Origin: Algoriphagus marinus
Lineage (GTDB): Bacteria > Bacteroidota > Bacteroidia > Cytophagales > Cyclobacteriaceae
DNA: 64,000 nucleotides
Direction of reading: 5' to 3'
Assembly: GCF_001936475.1 (NCBI RefSeq)
Contig: NZ_MSPQ01000005.1
Location: forward strand, 248,001-312,000
Positions 16,362 to 26,071 of the stretch are shown here, piece after piece (the stretch's first letter is position 1; each line of letters starts with the position of its first letter). The position numbers and the translations under genes are program-made. Under the pieces are notes generated by a model. The model did no database searches and was not told the origin of the DNA. It saw only the letters and a program-made list of their open reading frames with translations.

Positions 16362-16392
16362 CAAAGGTACTTGGAAATACTTTTTTTCCAAA
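16362..16392 (-). promoter_or_regulatory. Bacteroidota-type promoter of tRNA-Arg
   Basis: On the minus strand TTTG (complement of 16389-16392) is followed after exactly 19 bases by TACCTTTG (complement of 16362-16369), matching the TTTG / TAnnTTTG consensus at ideal spacing. The tRNA 5' end is 12 bp downstream. Confidence 0.75.
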
Positions 16393-16488
16393 TATCATAT
16401 TACAATAAAAACCAGAAAAACTTAAAGATAATTCAGCGGCCTTTAGAATAATTAAGATCAAAAGAGGGGTAAATCATTAGGGATTTCC

Positions 16489-16496
16489 TATTTTTG
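16489..16496 (+). promoter_or_regulatory. Candidate -7 promoter element of the outer-membrane protein gene
   Basis: TATTTTTG matches the TAnnTTTG consensus and lies 32 bp before the ATG at 16529. No TTTG box is found at the usual distance upstream, so only half of the promoter is supported. The stretch 16351-16528 otherwise holds no gene. Confidence 0.4.
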
Positions 16497-16528
16497 CCCG
16501 CATTCAATGCCGAAAAAGTAACTATTTG

Positions 16529-17275
16529 ATGAAAAAAATATTCTCCTTCTTGCTTGCCTTTACCCTTTTTCAAGGAGCTTTTGCGCAAGAGACCGAAAAA
16601 AAACCGAAAAACCCGATTGGTGGTCGCCCTAATATCCCAAGTGACTTGAAATTTGAATTTGGTTTTTCCCAGTTGAATAATCGACCAGCTGAAATGGGTG
16701 TGAATTTCTTTGCTTCACGTACTTTCAATGCTTATTATTCTTATCCTATTGAGATTTTAGGAAAAGGATCAGGAATGACTATGGATATTGGTTTGGGTAT
16801 TGGCACAGACAAATATGCTTTCAATGATGACCAAAACTTATTTATGAATGAGGATTTAGGTCCAGAATCAAGTGAATTACTCCCAATTACTGATGTATTA
16901 GGTGATAATATTCGGATCAACAAGAACGTGCTTGCAGCGAATTACTTTGATCTCCCGATTGATTTTACTTATCACTTGAACAAATCAAATTATTCCCAGG
17001 GGTTCAGATTAAGCGTAGGTGCTAAAATCGGTTATTTGTATAATTCACATACCAAAATTAGATACGAAGATTCCACAGGACTCAAGCGACAGGTGAAAGA
17101 TTCTCAAAATTATGGTCTTGAAAAGTTCCGATACGGAATTAGTGTTAAAGCAGGATCTCCTGGTTTTTATGCTTGGTCATACTTTGGATTAAATGATTTA
17201 TTTCAAAGTGGCAGAGGTCCTTTTGCAAATCAAGCGAGTCAGATCAATTTTGGAATTGCAATAAATGTATTCTAA
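16529..17275 (+). CDS. Outer-membrane beta-barrel-like protein, hypothetical
   Basis: A 248-aa protein with a clear Sec signal peptide (MKKIFSFLLAFTLFQGAFAQ, cleavage after AQ), a short polar linker rich in Lys, Pro and Asn, and then alternating aromatic and polar strands typical of a small outer-membrane beta-barrel, ending in a terminal strand with hydrophobic NVF. No family name can be given. The ATG at 16529 is chosen over the TTG directly before it. It is the first chromosomal gene to the right of the tRNA-Arg border and appears monocistronic, with a candidate -7 element upstream and a terminator downstream. Confidence 0.75.
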   Translation: MKKIFSFLLAFTLFQGAFAQETEKKPKNPIGGRPNIPSDLKFEFGFSQLNNRPAEMGVNFFASRTFNAYYSYPIEILGKGSGMTMDIGLGIGTDKYAFNDDQNLFMNEDLGPESSELLPITDVLGDNIRINKNVLAANYFDLPIDFTYHLNKSNYSQGFRLSVGAKIGYLYNSHTKIRYEDSTGLKRQVKDSQNYGLEKFRYGISVKAGSPGFYAWSYFGLNDLFQSGRGPFANQASQINFGIAINVF

Positions 17276-17297
17276 TTCGAAATGAATCAACTTTTAA

Positions 17298-17323
17298 ATC
17301 GGATCTAAAGTCCGGTTTTTTTT
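17298..17323 (+). terminator. Terminator of the outer-membrane protein gene
   Basis: ATCGGA (17298-17303) and TCCGGT (17311-17316) form a 6-bp stem with one T-G pair and a 7-nt loop, followed by an unbroken T run. It lies 23 bp after the stop and reaches the end of the convergent PAP2-like gene. Confidence 0.7.
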
Positions 17324-17942
17324 ATGCCCACAAATACGAAAAACCTAAAAAGCAAACCAAAAATCCAAAGATTAAACCAACATAAACTTCTACCGGCCTG
17401 TGCGCTGATAAATACATTCTCGAACTACCAACTACACCAGTCAGCATAATTGTTAGCAATAAAGGATAAAGGACTTTAAATGTTGGAAACTTGAACCCCA
17501 ATACCAAAACCACTGCTAAAAGCCCTCCCATCCCAGTCATATGAGCAGACATTTTCCAGAAAAATGTCACTACAGTCAGAACCAAGATTGTGGAAGTAAT
17601 GATTCCGAGCACCTGCCAAAGAATAGGATCAAGTTCAGTCTTATCATACAAAAAATAGAGGGTTAGCAAGTAATAAACTGAAGTGATGGAAAATGGAATG
17701 ACTCGATCTTGAATAGTTTCCATATGAAGACTTTTCAATGTCCCACTTAGCCTTAAGCCGAAAATAGTAATCATTGGTATTGCAAAAGTAGAAAGTGCAA
17801 TCAGGTAAAAGATTCTTGTCTTAAACTCCATAGGCAAACTGGTAGATTCAGGTACCACAAAAAAGATTAACCCAAATACCAAAGTTGGGATAACAAGCGG
17901 TTGAAAGACAACTGAAATAATTAAAGAAAGTATTCGCTGCAC
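17322..17942 (-). CDS. PAP2-like membrane phosphatase family protein
   Basis: A 206-aa inner-membrane protein with about six hydrophobic helices. The C-terminal region GSSRMYLSAHRPVEVYVGL matches the SR-x5-H-x3-(D/E)-V pattern of the PAP2 phosphatase site, with Glu in place of the usual Asp, and the middle KMSAHMTGMGG takes the position of the PSGH motif but with SAH. The KX6RP motif is weak. It is therefore related to lipid phosphatases such as UppP-type or PgpB-type enzymes, but the altered motifs make activity uncertain. The GTG start at 17942 overlaps the rpoN stop by one base (TAGTG), so it is coupled to rpoN. Confidence 0.65.
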   Translation of the reverse strand: MQRILSLIISVVFQPLVIPTLVFGLIFFVVPESTSLPMEFKTRIFYLIALSTFAIPMITIFGLRLSGTLKSLHMETIQDRVIPFSITSVYYLLTLYFLYDKTELDPILWQVLGIITSTILVLTVVTFFWKMSAHMTGMGGLLAVVLVLGFKFPTFKVLYPLLLTIMLTGVVGSSRMYLSAHRPVEVYVGLIFGFLVCFLGFSYLWA

Positions 17943-19396
17943 TACAGTTCTTTTCTTAGCCTTGCTACTGGGATCTGAAGTTGCTCTCGATATTTCGCCA
18001 CAGTCCTCCTCGCAATATTATACCCCCTTTTATTTAACATTTTGACCAACTTATCGTCTGAAAGTGGCCGTTTCTTGTCTTCCTCATTCACCATAGTTTG
18101 TAAGACAGATTTTACTTCTCTATTACTGACATCCTCTCCGCTATCTGTAGCAATCCCTTCTGAGAAAAAGTATTTCAAAGGATAAACACCAAATTCTGTT
18201 TGAATAGATTTACTATTGGCTACTCTAGATACTGTAGAGATATCCATATCGATCCTTTCAGCAATATCCTTCAAGATCATAGGTCTAAGGTTTGTCTCAT
18301 CACCATCTATAAAAAATTCTTTTTGATACTTTAGAATTGCCTCCATTGTTCGAAGGAGAGTGTTTTGACGTTGCTTAATCGCATCAATAAACCATTTAGC
18401 AGCGTCTAGTTTTTGCTTAACAAAAGTGACCGTTTCTTTAAGTTTTTTATCTTTTTTGTCACTCTTATCATACGCATCAAACATCTCTGAATAAGAGCGA
18501 GAAATCCGAAGCTCTGGAGCATTTTTGGAGTTGAGGCTTATCTCAAACTTTCCACCCACTTGATTCAAAATAAAATCAGGAATCACATATTGAGTTCTCA
18601 CCAGTCCTTCAGCGACGCCTCCTGGTTTTGGATTTAATCTTGTTATTAAATTCACTGCCTCTTTAATTTCATCCTCCGACAGATCACATTTCTTTTGAAT
18701 CTTGGAATAGTGTTTTTTTGTAAACTCATCAAAGCAATCTTGAATTATCATCAATGCATGCTGTACAGTGGGATCATCAGGGTGCTCTTTTCGTTCTAAT
18801 TGAATGATTAGACATTCTTGTAAATTCCGAGCGGCTATCCCAGCTGGATCAAAGTTTTGCACTTTCCTCAGGATCTCTTCCACCTCATCAAAGTCCGTTT
18901 CAATATTTTGACTGAACGCTAAGTCATTGATAATGGCCTCCAAGTCCCTTCGGATATAGCCATCATTTTCGATACTGCCGATAAGTTGTCTCCCAATAAT
19001 ACGCTGACGCTCATCTAATCTTAGAAAACTAAGTTGTGACAATAGTTGCTCATGCAAAGAAGATTGGCTGGAAATCGGGATTTCACGATCCTCATCATCA
19101 GGACTGTAATTTCCATCTCCTTGCATTTTGTACCCACCATATTCATCATCTAAGTAGTCATCGATATTGACATCGCGGTCATCAGAAGAAAAATCTTCTT
19201 CGAAATTATCATCAAATTCGTCTTCAGAACTCTCAGAATCTTCGCTTTTGCCTTCTTCCAAAGCTGGATTAATCTCGAGTTCTTCTTCGATTCGAGTATC
19301 GAGCTCAGCCGTCGGCACCTGCAACAATTTGATAAATTGGATTTGCTGTGGGGAAAGCTTTTGAGAAAGTGATTGGCTAAGATTTAGCTTTTGCAT
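17942..19396 (-). CDS. rpoN: RNA polymerase sigma-54 factor RpoN
   Basis: Sigma-54 directs RNA polymerase to -24/-12 promoters and needs AAA+ activators. The 484-aa protein has region I (Gln- and Leu-rich, LSQSLSQKLSPQQIQFIKLL) at the start, a long acidic region II of about 60 residues (Asp, Glu, Ser), the core-binding domain (about 115-330), and the DNA-binding part with the near-perfect RpoN box ARRTVAKYRE at 466-475. Length and order are normal. It is followed with a one-base overlap by the PAP2-like gene, and faces asnS across a 174-bp AT-rich gap that must hold both promoters. Confidence 0.97.
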   Translation of the reverse strand: MQKLNLSQSLSQKLSPQQIQFIKLLQVPTAELDTRIEEELEINPALEEGKSEDSESSEDEFDDNFEEDFSSDDRDVNIDDYLDDEYGGYKMQGDGNYSPDDEDREIPISSQSSLHEQLLSQLSFLRLDERQRIIGRQLIGSIENDGYIRRDLEAIINDLAFSQNIETDFDEVEEILRKVQNFDPAGIAARNLQECLIIQLERKEHPDDPTVQHALMIIQDCFDEFTKKHYSKIQKKCDLSEDEIKEAVNLITRLNPKPGGVAEGLVRTQYVIPDFILNQVGGKFEISLNSKNAPELRISRSYSEMFDAYDKSDKKDKKLKETVTFVKQKLDAAKWFIDAIKQRQNTLLRTMEAILKYQKEFFIDGDETNLRPMILKDIAERIDMDISTVSRVANSKSIQTEFGVYPLKYFFSEGIATDSGEDVSNREVKSVLQTMVNEEDKKRPLSDDKLVKMLNKRGYNIARRTVAKYREQLQIPVARLRKEL

Positions 19397-19570
19397 TCAG
19401 AATTGGATTAAACCTGCTATTTGGGTTCAAAAAAGGCTTTTCCAAGTGAAAAAGCCAATAATTCAAAGTTAGGAAAAACGATCAATTTTTTGATAAAAAG
19501 CTGATTTAATCGTTTTTTTGCAATCCACAAAAAAACATCGGAGATTCCACATCCGTAAAAAAACCACCAC

Positions 19571-21022
19571 ATGGCATTCAACAAACGTATAAAAATCAAA
19601 AATATCCTTGAACAGGCTCCTATTGACTCAGAGGTCACTTTAATGGGGTGGGTAAGAACCAAACGAGGAAATAAAAACGTTTCATTTATCGCACTTAATG
19701 ACGGCTCGACGATCACCAACTACCAGATAGTCGCAGATCCAACTGTAATTTCAGAAGAAATATTAAAAAAATGCAGTACTGGAGCCTGCCTAAAAGTTAC
19801 AGGAAAAGTGGTGGCATCTCAAGGCTCAGGACAAAGCTCGGAGTTGAATGCCGAATCAATTGAGGTGCTTGGTGAAGCAGATCCAGAGAAATATCCACTG
19901 CAACCAAAAAAACATTCGCTGGAATTTCTTCGGGAAATTGCTCATCTAAGGATGCGTACGAGTACTTTTAGCGCCGTTTTTAGGATTAGGCATGCTTTGG
20001 CCTTTGCAGTCAATAAATATTTCAATGATAAAGGATTCTTCTACATCCACACGCCAATAATAACGGCTTCAGATGCTGAAGGGGCCGGAGAAACTTTTAA
20101 AGTAACAACCCTAGACTTGATGAATCCCCCTAAAAACACAGAAGGGAAAATCGACTTTAAGCAAGATTTCTTTGAAAGAGAGACAAACTTGACCGTTTCA
20201 GGGCAGTTAGAAGGTGAACTTGCCGCTATGGCACTTGCCGAGATTTATACTTTTGGTCCTACTTTCCGTGCAGAAAACTCCAATACAACAAGACACCTTG
20301 CAGAATTTTGGATGATTGAACCCGAGATGGCTTTCTACGATGCGGAGGACAATGCGGATTTAGCTGAAGATTTTTTAAAATATGTCATTAATTACGCTTT
20401 GGAAAACTGCCAGGATGATCTTCAATTCCTGGAAAATAGATTGACTGAGGAGGAAAAAAATAAGCCTGCGGATCAACGTTCGGAAATGTCTTTGATTGAG
20501 AAATTAAAGTTTGTCTCGGAGAATGACTTTGTGAGAATTACTTATACCGAGGCGATCGATATTTTGAGAAATTCCAATCCGAATAAGAAAAAGAAGTTCC
20601 AGTACCTAATCGATTCTTGGGGGGCTGATTTACAATCTGAACATGAGCGCTTCTTAGTGGAGAAGCACTTCAAAAAGCCAGTAATCTTGACTGACTATCC
20701 TAAGGATATCAAATCCTTCTACATGCGCCAAAATGAGGATGGGAAAACAGTAGCAGCCATGGATATCCTTTTCCCAGGTATAGGTGAAATCGTCGGAGGG
20801 TCTCAGCGAGAGGAAAGACTAGATGTTTTAACAAAGCGTATGGAGGAGATGAATATTCCACAAGAAGAAATGTGGTGGTATCTGGATACCAGAAGATTTG
20901 GGGCTACACCTCACGCAGGATTTGGACTAGGCTTCGAGCGAATGGTTCAATTTGTCACAGGAATGGGAAATATTCGCGATGTAATAGCGTTCCCAAGGAC
21001 TCCTGGAAACGCAGAGTTTTAA
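19571..21022 (+). CDS. asnS: Asparagine-tRNA ligase
   Basis: AsnRS charges tRNA-Asn with asparagine in the cytoplasm. The 483-aa protein has an N-terminal OB-fold anticodon-binding domain (about 15-115, [18 protein letters not shown]), then the class II catalytic core with motif 2 in [20 protein letters not shown] and motif 3 in [16 protein letters not shown], ending [16 protein letters not shown], which is diagnostic for AsnRS against AspRS. Length is slightly above the usual 460-470 because of a charged insertion around 280-310. It is divergent from rpoN and ends in a hairpin terminator, so it is a single-gene unit. Confidence 0.97.
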   Translation: MAFNKRIKIKNILEQAPIDSEVTLMGWVRTKRGNKNVSFIALNDGSTITNYQIVADPTVISEEILKKCSTGACLKVTGKVVASQGSGQSSELNAESIEVLGEADPEKYPLQPKKHSLEFLREIAHLRMRTSTFSAVFRIRHALAFAVNKYFNDKGFFYIHTPIITASDAEGAGETFKVTTLDLMNPPKNTEGKIDFKQDFFERETNLTVSGQLEGELAAMALAEIYTFGPTFRAENSNTTRHLAEFWMIEPEMAFYDAEDNADLAEDFLKYVINYALENCQDDLQFLENRLTEEEKNKPADQRSEMSLIEKLKFVSENDFVRITYTEAIDILRNSNPNKKKKFQYLIDSWGADLQSEHERFLVEKHFKKPVILTDYPKDIKSFYMRQNEDGKTVAAMDILFPGIGEIVGGSQREERLDVLTKRMEEMNIPQEEMWWYLDTRRFGATPHAGFGLGFERMVQFVTGMGNIRDVIAFPRTPGNAEF

Positions 21023-21030
21023 GAGATGCC

Positions 21031-21056
21031 CGACTTAATAGTCGAGTATTTTTTTT
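21031..21056 (+). terminator. Terminator of asnS
   Basis: CGACT (21031-21035) and AGTCG (21040-21044) form a short stem with a TAAT loop, followed by an eight-T run at 21049-21056. It lies 9 bp after the asnS stop and touches the 3' end of the convergent DUF3667 gene. Confidence 0.65.
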
Positions 21057-21897
21057 AAGAGAGCATCCAAAAAGTCACCCAGAACAAGATGTATCTATAA
21101 ACAATAAAACTAGGAACGATAAAAATCGTTACTAAAACACTCCTCCAAAGACTCCCTAAATTACTTACATCATATGCTTTCCGAATCAAAAAGAACATAT
21201 AAGTTACAATCACCAATAAAAAGATTATTGTAAGGCTGAGTTCATTGATTTGCGTACTACCCGATATTCCAAATAGATTCATTACCAAAATAAAACTCGC
21301 CGGTAAAAGAACTAGAATAAACAGGATATAAAAGCCATAGAAATAAGATGAACCCGCCAGGAAATCAATCAAAAACAACTTTTGTCTTTTCCAAAAAAGG
21401 GTTTTTAGAAAAAAACCTTGAAGGACTACCAAGACTATTAATAATAGTTTTCCATTAGATGACGATATTTTTTCAAATTCAGAAGTAAAAGAGTCCAAGG
21501 ACATTTCATTTTTCTGAAGATAATTCTCCACTACCGGCCGGATTGAATCACTGTATGGAAGTCTGTTCATTTGAACATCCAAAGAAGTGTTAAAAGTCGA
21601 AATCAAAGGGAAAATAAAATAGATCAGGTTGGCAAAAAAGAATAGTTGAAGTGGAGAGAGGTATTTTTTCCTGACTCCTAAGACAAAACTTCTGGTTAAC
21701 TCTCCCGGATCAGTGACTAGTATTTTGATGGTTTTGAAAAACTTTCCATCTGCGACAAAAACCGAGGAAAATGCCTCCTCCAAAAAGTGGATGACCCTTT
21801 TATCTGCTAAAGCAATTCGCTTTTCACCACAATTATGGCAAAATGCTCCTTGGAAGTCACTTCCGCAGCTCATACAAGAGCCATCATCTAATTTCAT
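21055..21897 (-). CDS. DUF3667 family membrane protein
   Basis: A 280-aa protein with an N-terminal zinc-ribbon-like segment (CMSCGSDFQGAFCHNCGEKR, four Cys in two CxxC pairs) and, after an amphipathic stretch (VIHFLEEAFSSVF), about five transmembrane helices (near 90-112, 155-175, 190-215, 222-245, 255-278). This combination and the KKYLSPLQLFFFANLIYF segment are typical of DUF3667, a family of unknown function common in Bacteroidota. The ATG at 21897 is chosen because it begins directly before the Cys cluster; the upstream TTG at 21918 would add seven residues. It stands alone between asnS and the transporter gene. Confidence 0.8.
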   Translation of the reverse strand: MKLDDGSCMSCGSDFQGAFCHNCGEKRIALADKRVIHFLEEAFSSVFVADGKFFKTIKILVTDPGELTRSFVLGVRKKYLSPLQLFFFANLIYFIFPLISTFNTSLDVQMNRLPYSDSIRPVVENYLQKNEMSLDSFTSEFEKISSSNGKLLLIVLVVLQGFFLKTLFWKRQKLFLIDFLAGSSYFYGFYILFILVLLPASFILVMNLFGISGSTQINELSLTIIFLLVIVTYMFFLIRKAYDVSNLGSLWRSVLVTIFIVPSFIVYRYILFWVTFWMLS

Positions 21898-21969
21898 GAA
21901 CTTTGGCTGATTCAACAATTATGAAGTTGTCAAATTATTCTTAAAAATCAAATTTAGAGATTCAAAAGA

Positions 21970-23157
21970 TCAACTCACAATCTTCACTCTTCTAGCAATA
22001 GGAATACAGAGCAAGCTAAAACCAATAGCGATATAACCTACAATGTTGTAATTGGTCAGTTCTCCTGCAGCGTTCTCACCAATAATAATCCCAGCGATCA
22101 ACGAAGCCAGCCCAGTTGCCAATTGCTGAATTGCGGAATTAAAACTCAAGAAACTACCTCTATTTTCCGGCTTGGAAGTACCGGTAATGATAGCTGCAGC
22201 GGGTACATATCTTCCATTTGAAGTCACAAAAAACATGGTTGATACCATCAAAACAAAAGGAATTGGTGTAACTCCAAGATTAGTAATAATCGCTATCGGG
22301 ATCACATTCAAAATCATGAATATGGTAAAAATTCGAAGTTTACCATACTTATCCGAAAGCTTACCCACCCAAGGAGAAGTGAAAATTGTGAAAGCCCCAC
22401 CTGCCATATATATGTAGGTAAGCTGCATTTCTGAGAACCCTACATTTGCGACAGTATAGGGACTTAAGAATGGTATTATCATAAATTGCCCAAACATCAT
22501 CATTACTGAAAGTGTAATCGCACGCATTTGATTTTGATTACCAGTAACTCTTCTAATCACTACCATCGGATTTGGTCTGACGATATCATTTTTTAAATGC
22601 TCATTTATATTTGGAATGTATCGTATTATCATCCCAAGGCTTAAAATAGACAATCCTGTTAAAATGTAGAAAGGCATATGCCAATCAGATAAACTTGCAA
22701 GAAACAAGCCCATAGGAACTCCCAAAACTGATGCAACTGAGAATGCCGCCATTACCAAGCCCATTGCTCTACCTCTTCGAGTGTCTGGAATCACATCACC
22801 AATGATTGCCAATATCAAGGCTGAAGTCAGCCCTCCAAATAGACCAGAAAGAATTCTTGCCAACAGCAAAATTGAGTAGCTTGGCGAAAGCGCGCACCCT
22901 AGTGTAGCTATGGCAAAACCGACATATACCCAAAGTAAAATCTTTTTTCGATCAAATCGATCTAAAAAGAAAGCTCCAAAAAAACTTGAAATCCCAGCAC
23001 TAAAGGTGTAGGAGGAAACCAATAAGCCAAACTCCCTAGGAGAAATATCAAAGATTCTCATGAGTTGAGGCCCTAATGGCATCAGAATCATAAAATCTAC
23101 AATATGGATGAAGTTTATGGCCGCAAGGGTCCAGAGCAAAAGCTTTTCTTCTTTCAT
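21970..23157 (-). CDS. MFS transporter (DHA1-like)
   Basis: A 395-aa integral membrane protein with twelve predicted helices. The cytoplasmic motif A between helices 2 and 3 reads GAFFLDRFDRKKIL, the helix-4 region has LLLARILSGLFGG, and helix 5 shows the GVPMGLFLASLSDWH antiporter-type motif. These features fit the DHA1 drug:proton antiporter group, which also includes sugar efflux proteins; the substrate cannot be deduced. The loop between helices 6 and 7 carries the usual charged linker. It is a single gene upstream of the NAD(P)HX repair gene, 63 bp apart from its 5' end, without an obvious terminator. Confidence 0.85.
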   Translation of the reverse strand: MKEEKLLLWTLAAINFIHIVDFMILMPLGPQLMRIFDISPREFGLLVSSYTFSAGISSFFGAFFLDRFDRKKILLWVYVGFAIATLGCALSPSYSILLLARILSGLFGGLTSALILAIIGDVIPDTRRGRAMGLVMAAFSVASVLGVPMGLFLASLSDWHMPFYILTGLSILSLGMIIRYIPNINEHLKNDIVRPNPMVVIRRVTGNQNQMRAITLSVMMMFGQFMIIPFLSPYTVANVGFSEMQLTYIYMAGGAFTIFTSPWVGKLSDKYGKLRIFTIFMILNVIPIAIITNLGVTPIPFVLMVSTMFFVTSNGRYVPAAAIITGTSKPENRGSFLSFNSAIQQLATGLASLIAGIIIGENAAGELTNYNIVGYIAIGFSLLCIPIARRVKIVS

Positions 23158-23220
23158 TTGGAAAAGTAACTAGATCAGGAACCCCAACAGAATACGGATA
23201 GTTTCTATTGGTTCGGAAAT

Positions 23221-24690
23221 TCAGGAAATATTTAAACGCAAGTATGTTTCTGGAATCTTATCGATAATATCTGAAGCGATCAATCCTCTCCGCTTGGTTT
23301 TGGAGGCAATTTCTCCAGCTAGTCCATGTTGGTACACAGCACATAAAGCGGCCTTCTCAGGTAGATATCCCATTCCAAGAAAGGCTACAATCATACCAGT
23401 CAATACATCCCCTGCCCCAGCAGTCGCCATATAATAGGTCCCGGAGGAGTTAAATATTTGTCTTCCATCGGGCAAACTGATTACCGTATTAGCACCCTTC
23501 AAAACTAAAATTACTTCATTGTTTACAGCAAAATCCTGTGCTAGTTTTATTCGCTCAAAGTGATTGGTAGAATCACCTACTAATCTTTTAAACTCACCCA
23601 AATGTGGAGTAAGAATAGAGTTTTTTGGCAAACTTTTAATTAAAGAGGGTTTTTGCGCCAATAAATTCAACGCATCTGCATCCAAAACCAGCGGATTTTT
23701 GCTTGATTTCAACACACTCTCAAATATGGGCATTCGGGTATCAGTTCCCCAACCTGGACCAATAGCAATGGCATCAAATTGATCAAACTCCGGAAGAGAA
23801 CCCCAAGTACACATCGCTTCAGGTATACTTTCTTGTATTATAGATCGCTCTGACTCCTCTAAAAAACAGGTTACAAGCCCTGCCCCAGTACGCAAAGCAC
23901 TTTTGCAGGCTAAATACAGTGCTCCCATTTTTCCCGGACTTCCTCCAATGACTAAACATTTTCCAAAGTCTCCTTTGTAACTGAAGCGGTTAAACTTTTT
24001 ATGAAGCCCCATCAAATCATTTTCTTGAAGAAAATATTTATCTGAAGTCAACTTGGAGTTAGCTGCTTTATTAATCCCAATATCAAGAACAACTAATTTC
24101 CCACAAAATTCGGCATAGTCAGGCACTAAAAGCGCCAGTTTGGGAAATTGAAAAGTCACTGTTATTGAGGCTCTTACGGCACCAAAAGAACTTTGCTCAT
24201 CAGAAAATAACCCTGATGGCATATCGATACTTATTATCTCCCCTTCGAACCGGTTTAGAAAGTCAATCTTTTCTATTGCAGATTCCCTCAAATCACCCTT
24301 TAAACCAACACCAAGAAATGCATCAATTAAAATGCCTTTGGATTGAAACAAAAAATTCTTCCAATCATATATCTCTACTTCATTTGATATTAAATCAAAA
24401 TTGATTTTAGCATCAATACTCAGATCAGTAACCGATTCAAATAGTCTGATTAATTTTAATTCATATCCCTTTTTTCTTAAAAGTCGAGCAATTGCTAGCC
24501 CATCACCACCGTTATTTCCACTTCCAATTGCTACATAAAGTATCAAAGTCCGCTCGTATTTTTGTTCTAAAAACCAATCCACAAACGATTGAGCAGCACG
24601 TTCCATTAAAAGATGACTACTAATATTTGTCCTCTGCAGATATTCTGCATCAAGAATTTTAACCTGATTTCCAGAATAGATTTCTTGCAT
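23221..24690 (-). CDS. nnr: Bifunctional NAD(P)HX epimerase/dehydratase
   Basis: This enzyme repairs hydrated NADH and NADPH. The 489-aa protein joins an N-terminal YjeF_N/NnrE epimerase domain (about 1-215, with SGNNGGDGLAIARLL) to a C-terminal ADP/ATP-dependent NnrD dehydratase domain (about 225-485, with VIGGSPGKMGALYLA, AIGPGWGTD, VLDADALNLLA, LTPHLGEFKRL and TAGAGDVLTGM). Both domains are complete. The ATG at 24690 is used; it overlaps the stop of the upstream UMF1-type transporter gene by one base (TGATG), so a GTG further upstream is rejected and the two genes form an operon. Confidence 0.95.
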   Translation of the reverse strand: MQEIYSGNQVKILDAEYLQRTNISSHLLMERAAQSFVDWFLEQKYERTLILYVAIGSGNNGGDGLAIARLLRKKGYELKLIRLFESVTDLSIDAKINFDLISNEVEIYDWKNFLFQSKGILIDAFLGVGLKGDLRESAIEKIDFLNRFEGEIISIDMPSGLFSDEQSSFGAVRASITVTFQFPKLALLVPDYAEFCGKLVVLDIGINKAANSKLTSDKYFLQENDLMGLHKKFNRFSYKGDFGKCLVIGGSPGKMGALYLACKSALRTGAGLVTCFLEESERSIIQESIPEAMCTWGSLPEFDQFDAIAIGPGWGTDTRMPIFESVLKSSKNPLVLDADALNLLAQKPSLIKSLPKNSILTPHLGEFKRLVGDSTNHFERIKLAQDFAVNNEVILVLKGANTVISLPDGRQIFNSSGTYYMATAGAGDVLTGMIVAFLGMGYLPEKAALCAVYQHGLAGEIASKTKRRGLIASDIIDKIPETYLRLNIS

Positions 24691-26006
24691 CACATTTCAT
24701 TTTGGATTTCTAAACCTTTTTTAGGAATACTTACCAGCAACAAAAAGCCTAATCCCACCATAAAGAAAATACCAAGAGATACAGCACTATTTCTCATATT
24801 TCCTGTAATCTGTTCAATAAAGCCATACGAAAAAGTCCCTAACACTATTGCGATCTTTTCAGTGACATCATAAAAACTAAAATACGAAGCATGATCTGTG
24901 GTTTCTTTTGGAATCAACTTAGTAAAAGTAGACCTAGAAATAGCCTGAATTCCACCCATTACCAAACCCACCACAAAAGCTAAAGCAAAAAATTCATATA
25001 CTGTGTAAACGTAATAAGCGGCACCACAGATTCCAGTCCAAATAAAAACCATGATTACTAAACTTATTTTATTCCCCAATTTTTTAGATACGTAGGCAAA
25101 AAGAAAGCTGCCAAATATTGCTACAATCTGGATAATAAGAATGGTTATTATCAATTGATCACCAGGAAGCCCAAGTTCTTTATCTCCAAAAGTAGCGGCG
25201 AGGTACATTACAGTTTGCACACCCATTGAATAAAAGAAAAAAGATGCAAGAAAACGGGACATTACTTTGATCTGCTTTATTTCGTTGAATACTTTTCTAA
25301 TTTCATAATAACCTTTTACCAAAAACTCTCTTTTTATTTGTTTATTAAAAAGATTTTTAGGTAATAATTTAAAAGGAATCTGAGAAAATCCAGCCCACCA
25401 AATCCCTGTAATAAGGAAAGAAAATCTTGGCGCAAAACTTTCATCTGAAAGACCAAACCATTCCGGAAACGTAATCATCAACAAATTAAAAATCAATAAA
25501 ATCACACTCCCTATATAACCAAGAGCAAAACCTTTTGCACTGAGATGGTCATATTCATTTTGATCAGATATTTCTGGTAAATAGGCATTATAAAACACAA
25601 TACTTCCAGCATAGCCAATACTAGCAAGAACACTACATATAATTCCAAATTCAAGATTATTACCATCAAAAAAGAATAATCCAATACAGGCCAATGAACC
25701 CAAATACGCGAAAAACTTCATGAATTGAAGTTTTTTTCCACTAGCATCAGCTATCCCTGAAAGTATAGGTGAGATTAAAGCTATAATTAAAAAAGAAAAA
25801 GAGATAGAGTAAGAATAGAGAACAGTATTTATCATGCTAAATCCAAAGAAATCTACGATCCCGGAATCGTTAATACCTTTGGTGACACTATTATAGTAGA
25901 CTGGAAAAATAGTAGAAGTTATAACTAAACTGTATACCGAATTTGCCCAATCATACATCGCCCAAGCATTTTGGACCTTTTTAGTTCTAATGGAGGCTAT
26001 TTGCAT
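24690..26006 (-). CDS. UMF1/Atg22-like MFS transporter
   Basis: A 438-aa protein with about twelve transmembrane helices. The N-terminal AWAMYDWANSVYSLVITSTI is the hallmark of the UMF1 (Atg22-like) branch of the major facilitator superfamily, and the helix 2-3 loop holds SPILSGIADASGKKLQFMKF. Later, GLVMGGIQAISRSTFTKLIP is the second family signature. Fungal Atg22 exports amino acids from the vacuole; for bacterial members the substrate is not known. It lies directly after the terminator of the ExbB/ExbD operon and is translationally coupled to the downstream repair gene, an association that looks accidental in function. Confidence 0.88.
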   Translation of the reverse strand: MQIASIRTKKVQNAWAMYDWANSVYSLVITSTIFPVYYNSVTKGINDSGIVDFFGFSMINTVLYSYSISFSFLIIALISPILSGIADASGKKLQFMKFFAYLGSLACIGLFFFDGNNLEFGIICSVLASIGYAGSIVFYNAYLPEISDQNEYDHLSAKGFALGYIGSVILLIFNLLMITFPEWFGLSDESFAPRFSFLITGIWWAGFSQIPFKLLPKNLFNKQIKREFLVKGYYEIRKVFNEIKQIKVMSRFLASFFFYSMGVQTVMYLAATFGDKELGLPGDQLIITILIIQIVAIFGSFLFAYVSKKLGNKISLVIMVFIWTGICGAAYYVYTVYEFFALAFVVGLVMGGIQAISRSTFTKLIPKETTDHASYFSFYDVTEKIAIVLGTFSYGFIEQITGNMRNSAVSLGIFFMVGLGFLLLVSIPKKGLEIQNEM

Positions 26007-26014
26007 TTACTTAA

Positions 26015-26050
26015 AATAAAAAAAGCTATCCCTTTAATTGGGATAGCTTT
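26015..26050 (-). terminator. Terminator of the ExbB/ExbD operon
   Basis: AAAGCTATCCC (26022-26032) and GGGATAGCTTT (26040-26050) form a perfect 11-bp stem with a 7-nt loop. On the minus strand it is followed by a T-rich run (complement of 26015-26021). It lies 21 bp after the last ExbD gene and 9 bp before the UMF1 start codon. Confidence 0.9.
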
Positions 26051-26071
26051 AAATATAAATATTATTTCTAA

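Noticed and set aside
23564..23782. A 72-codon + strand frame
   Set aside because: It is antisense to the dehydratase domain of nnr, with no start context or domain.
24165..24404. A reading frame of 79 codons on the + strand
   Set aside because: It lies wholly inside the nnr gene on the opposite strand and its product has no recognisable features.
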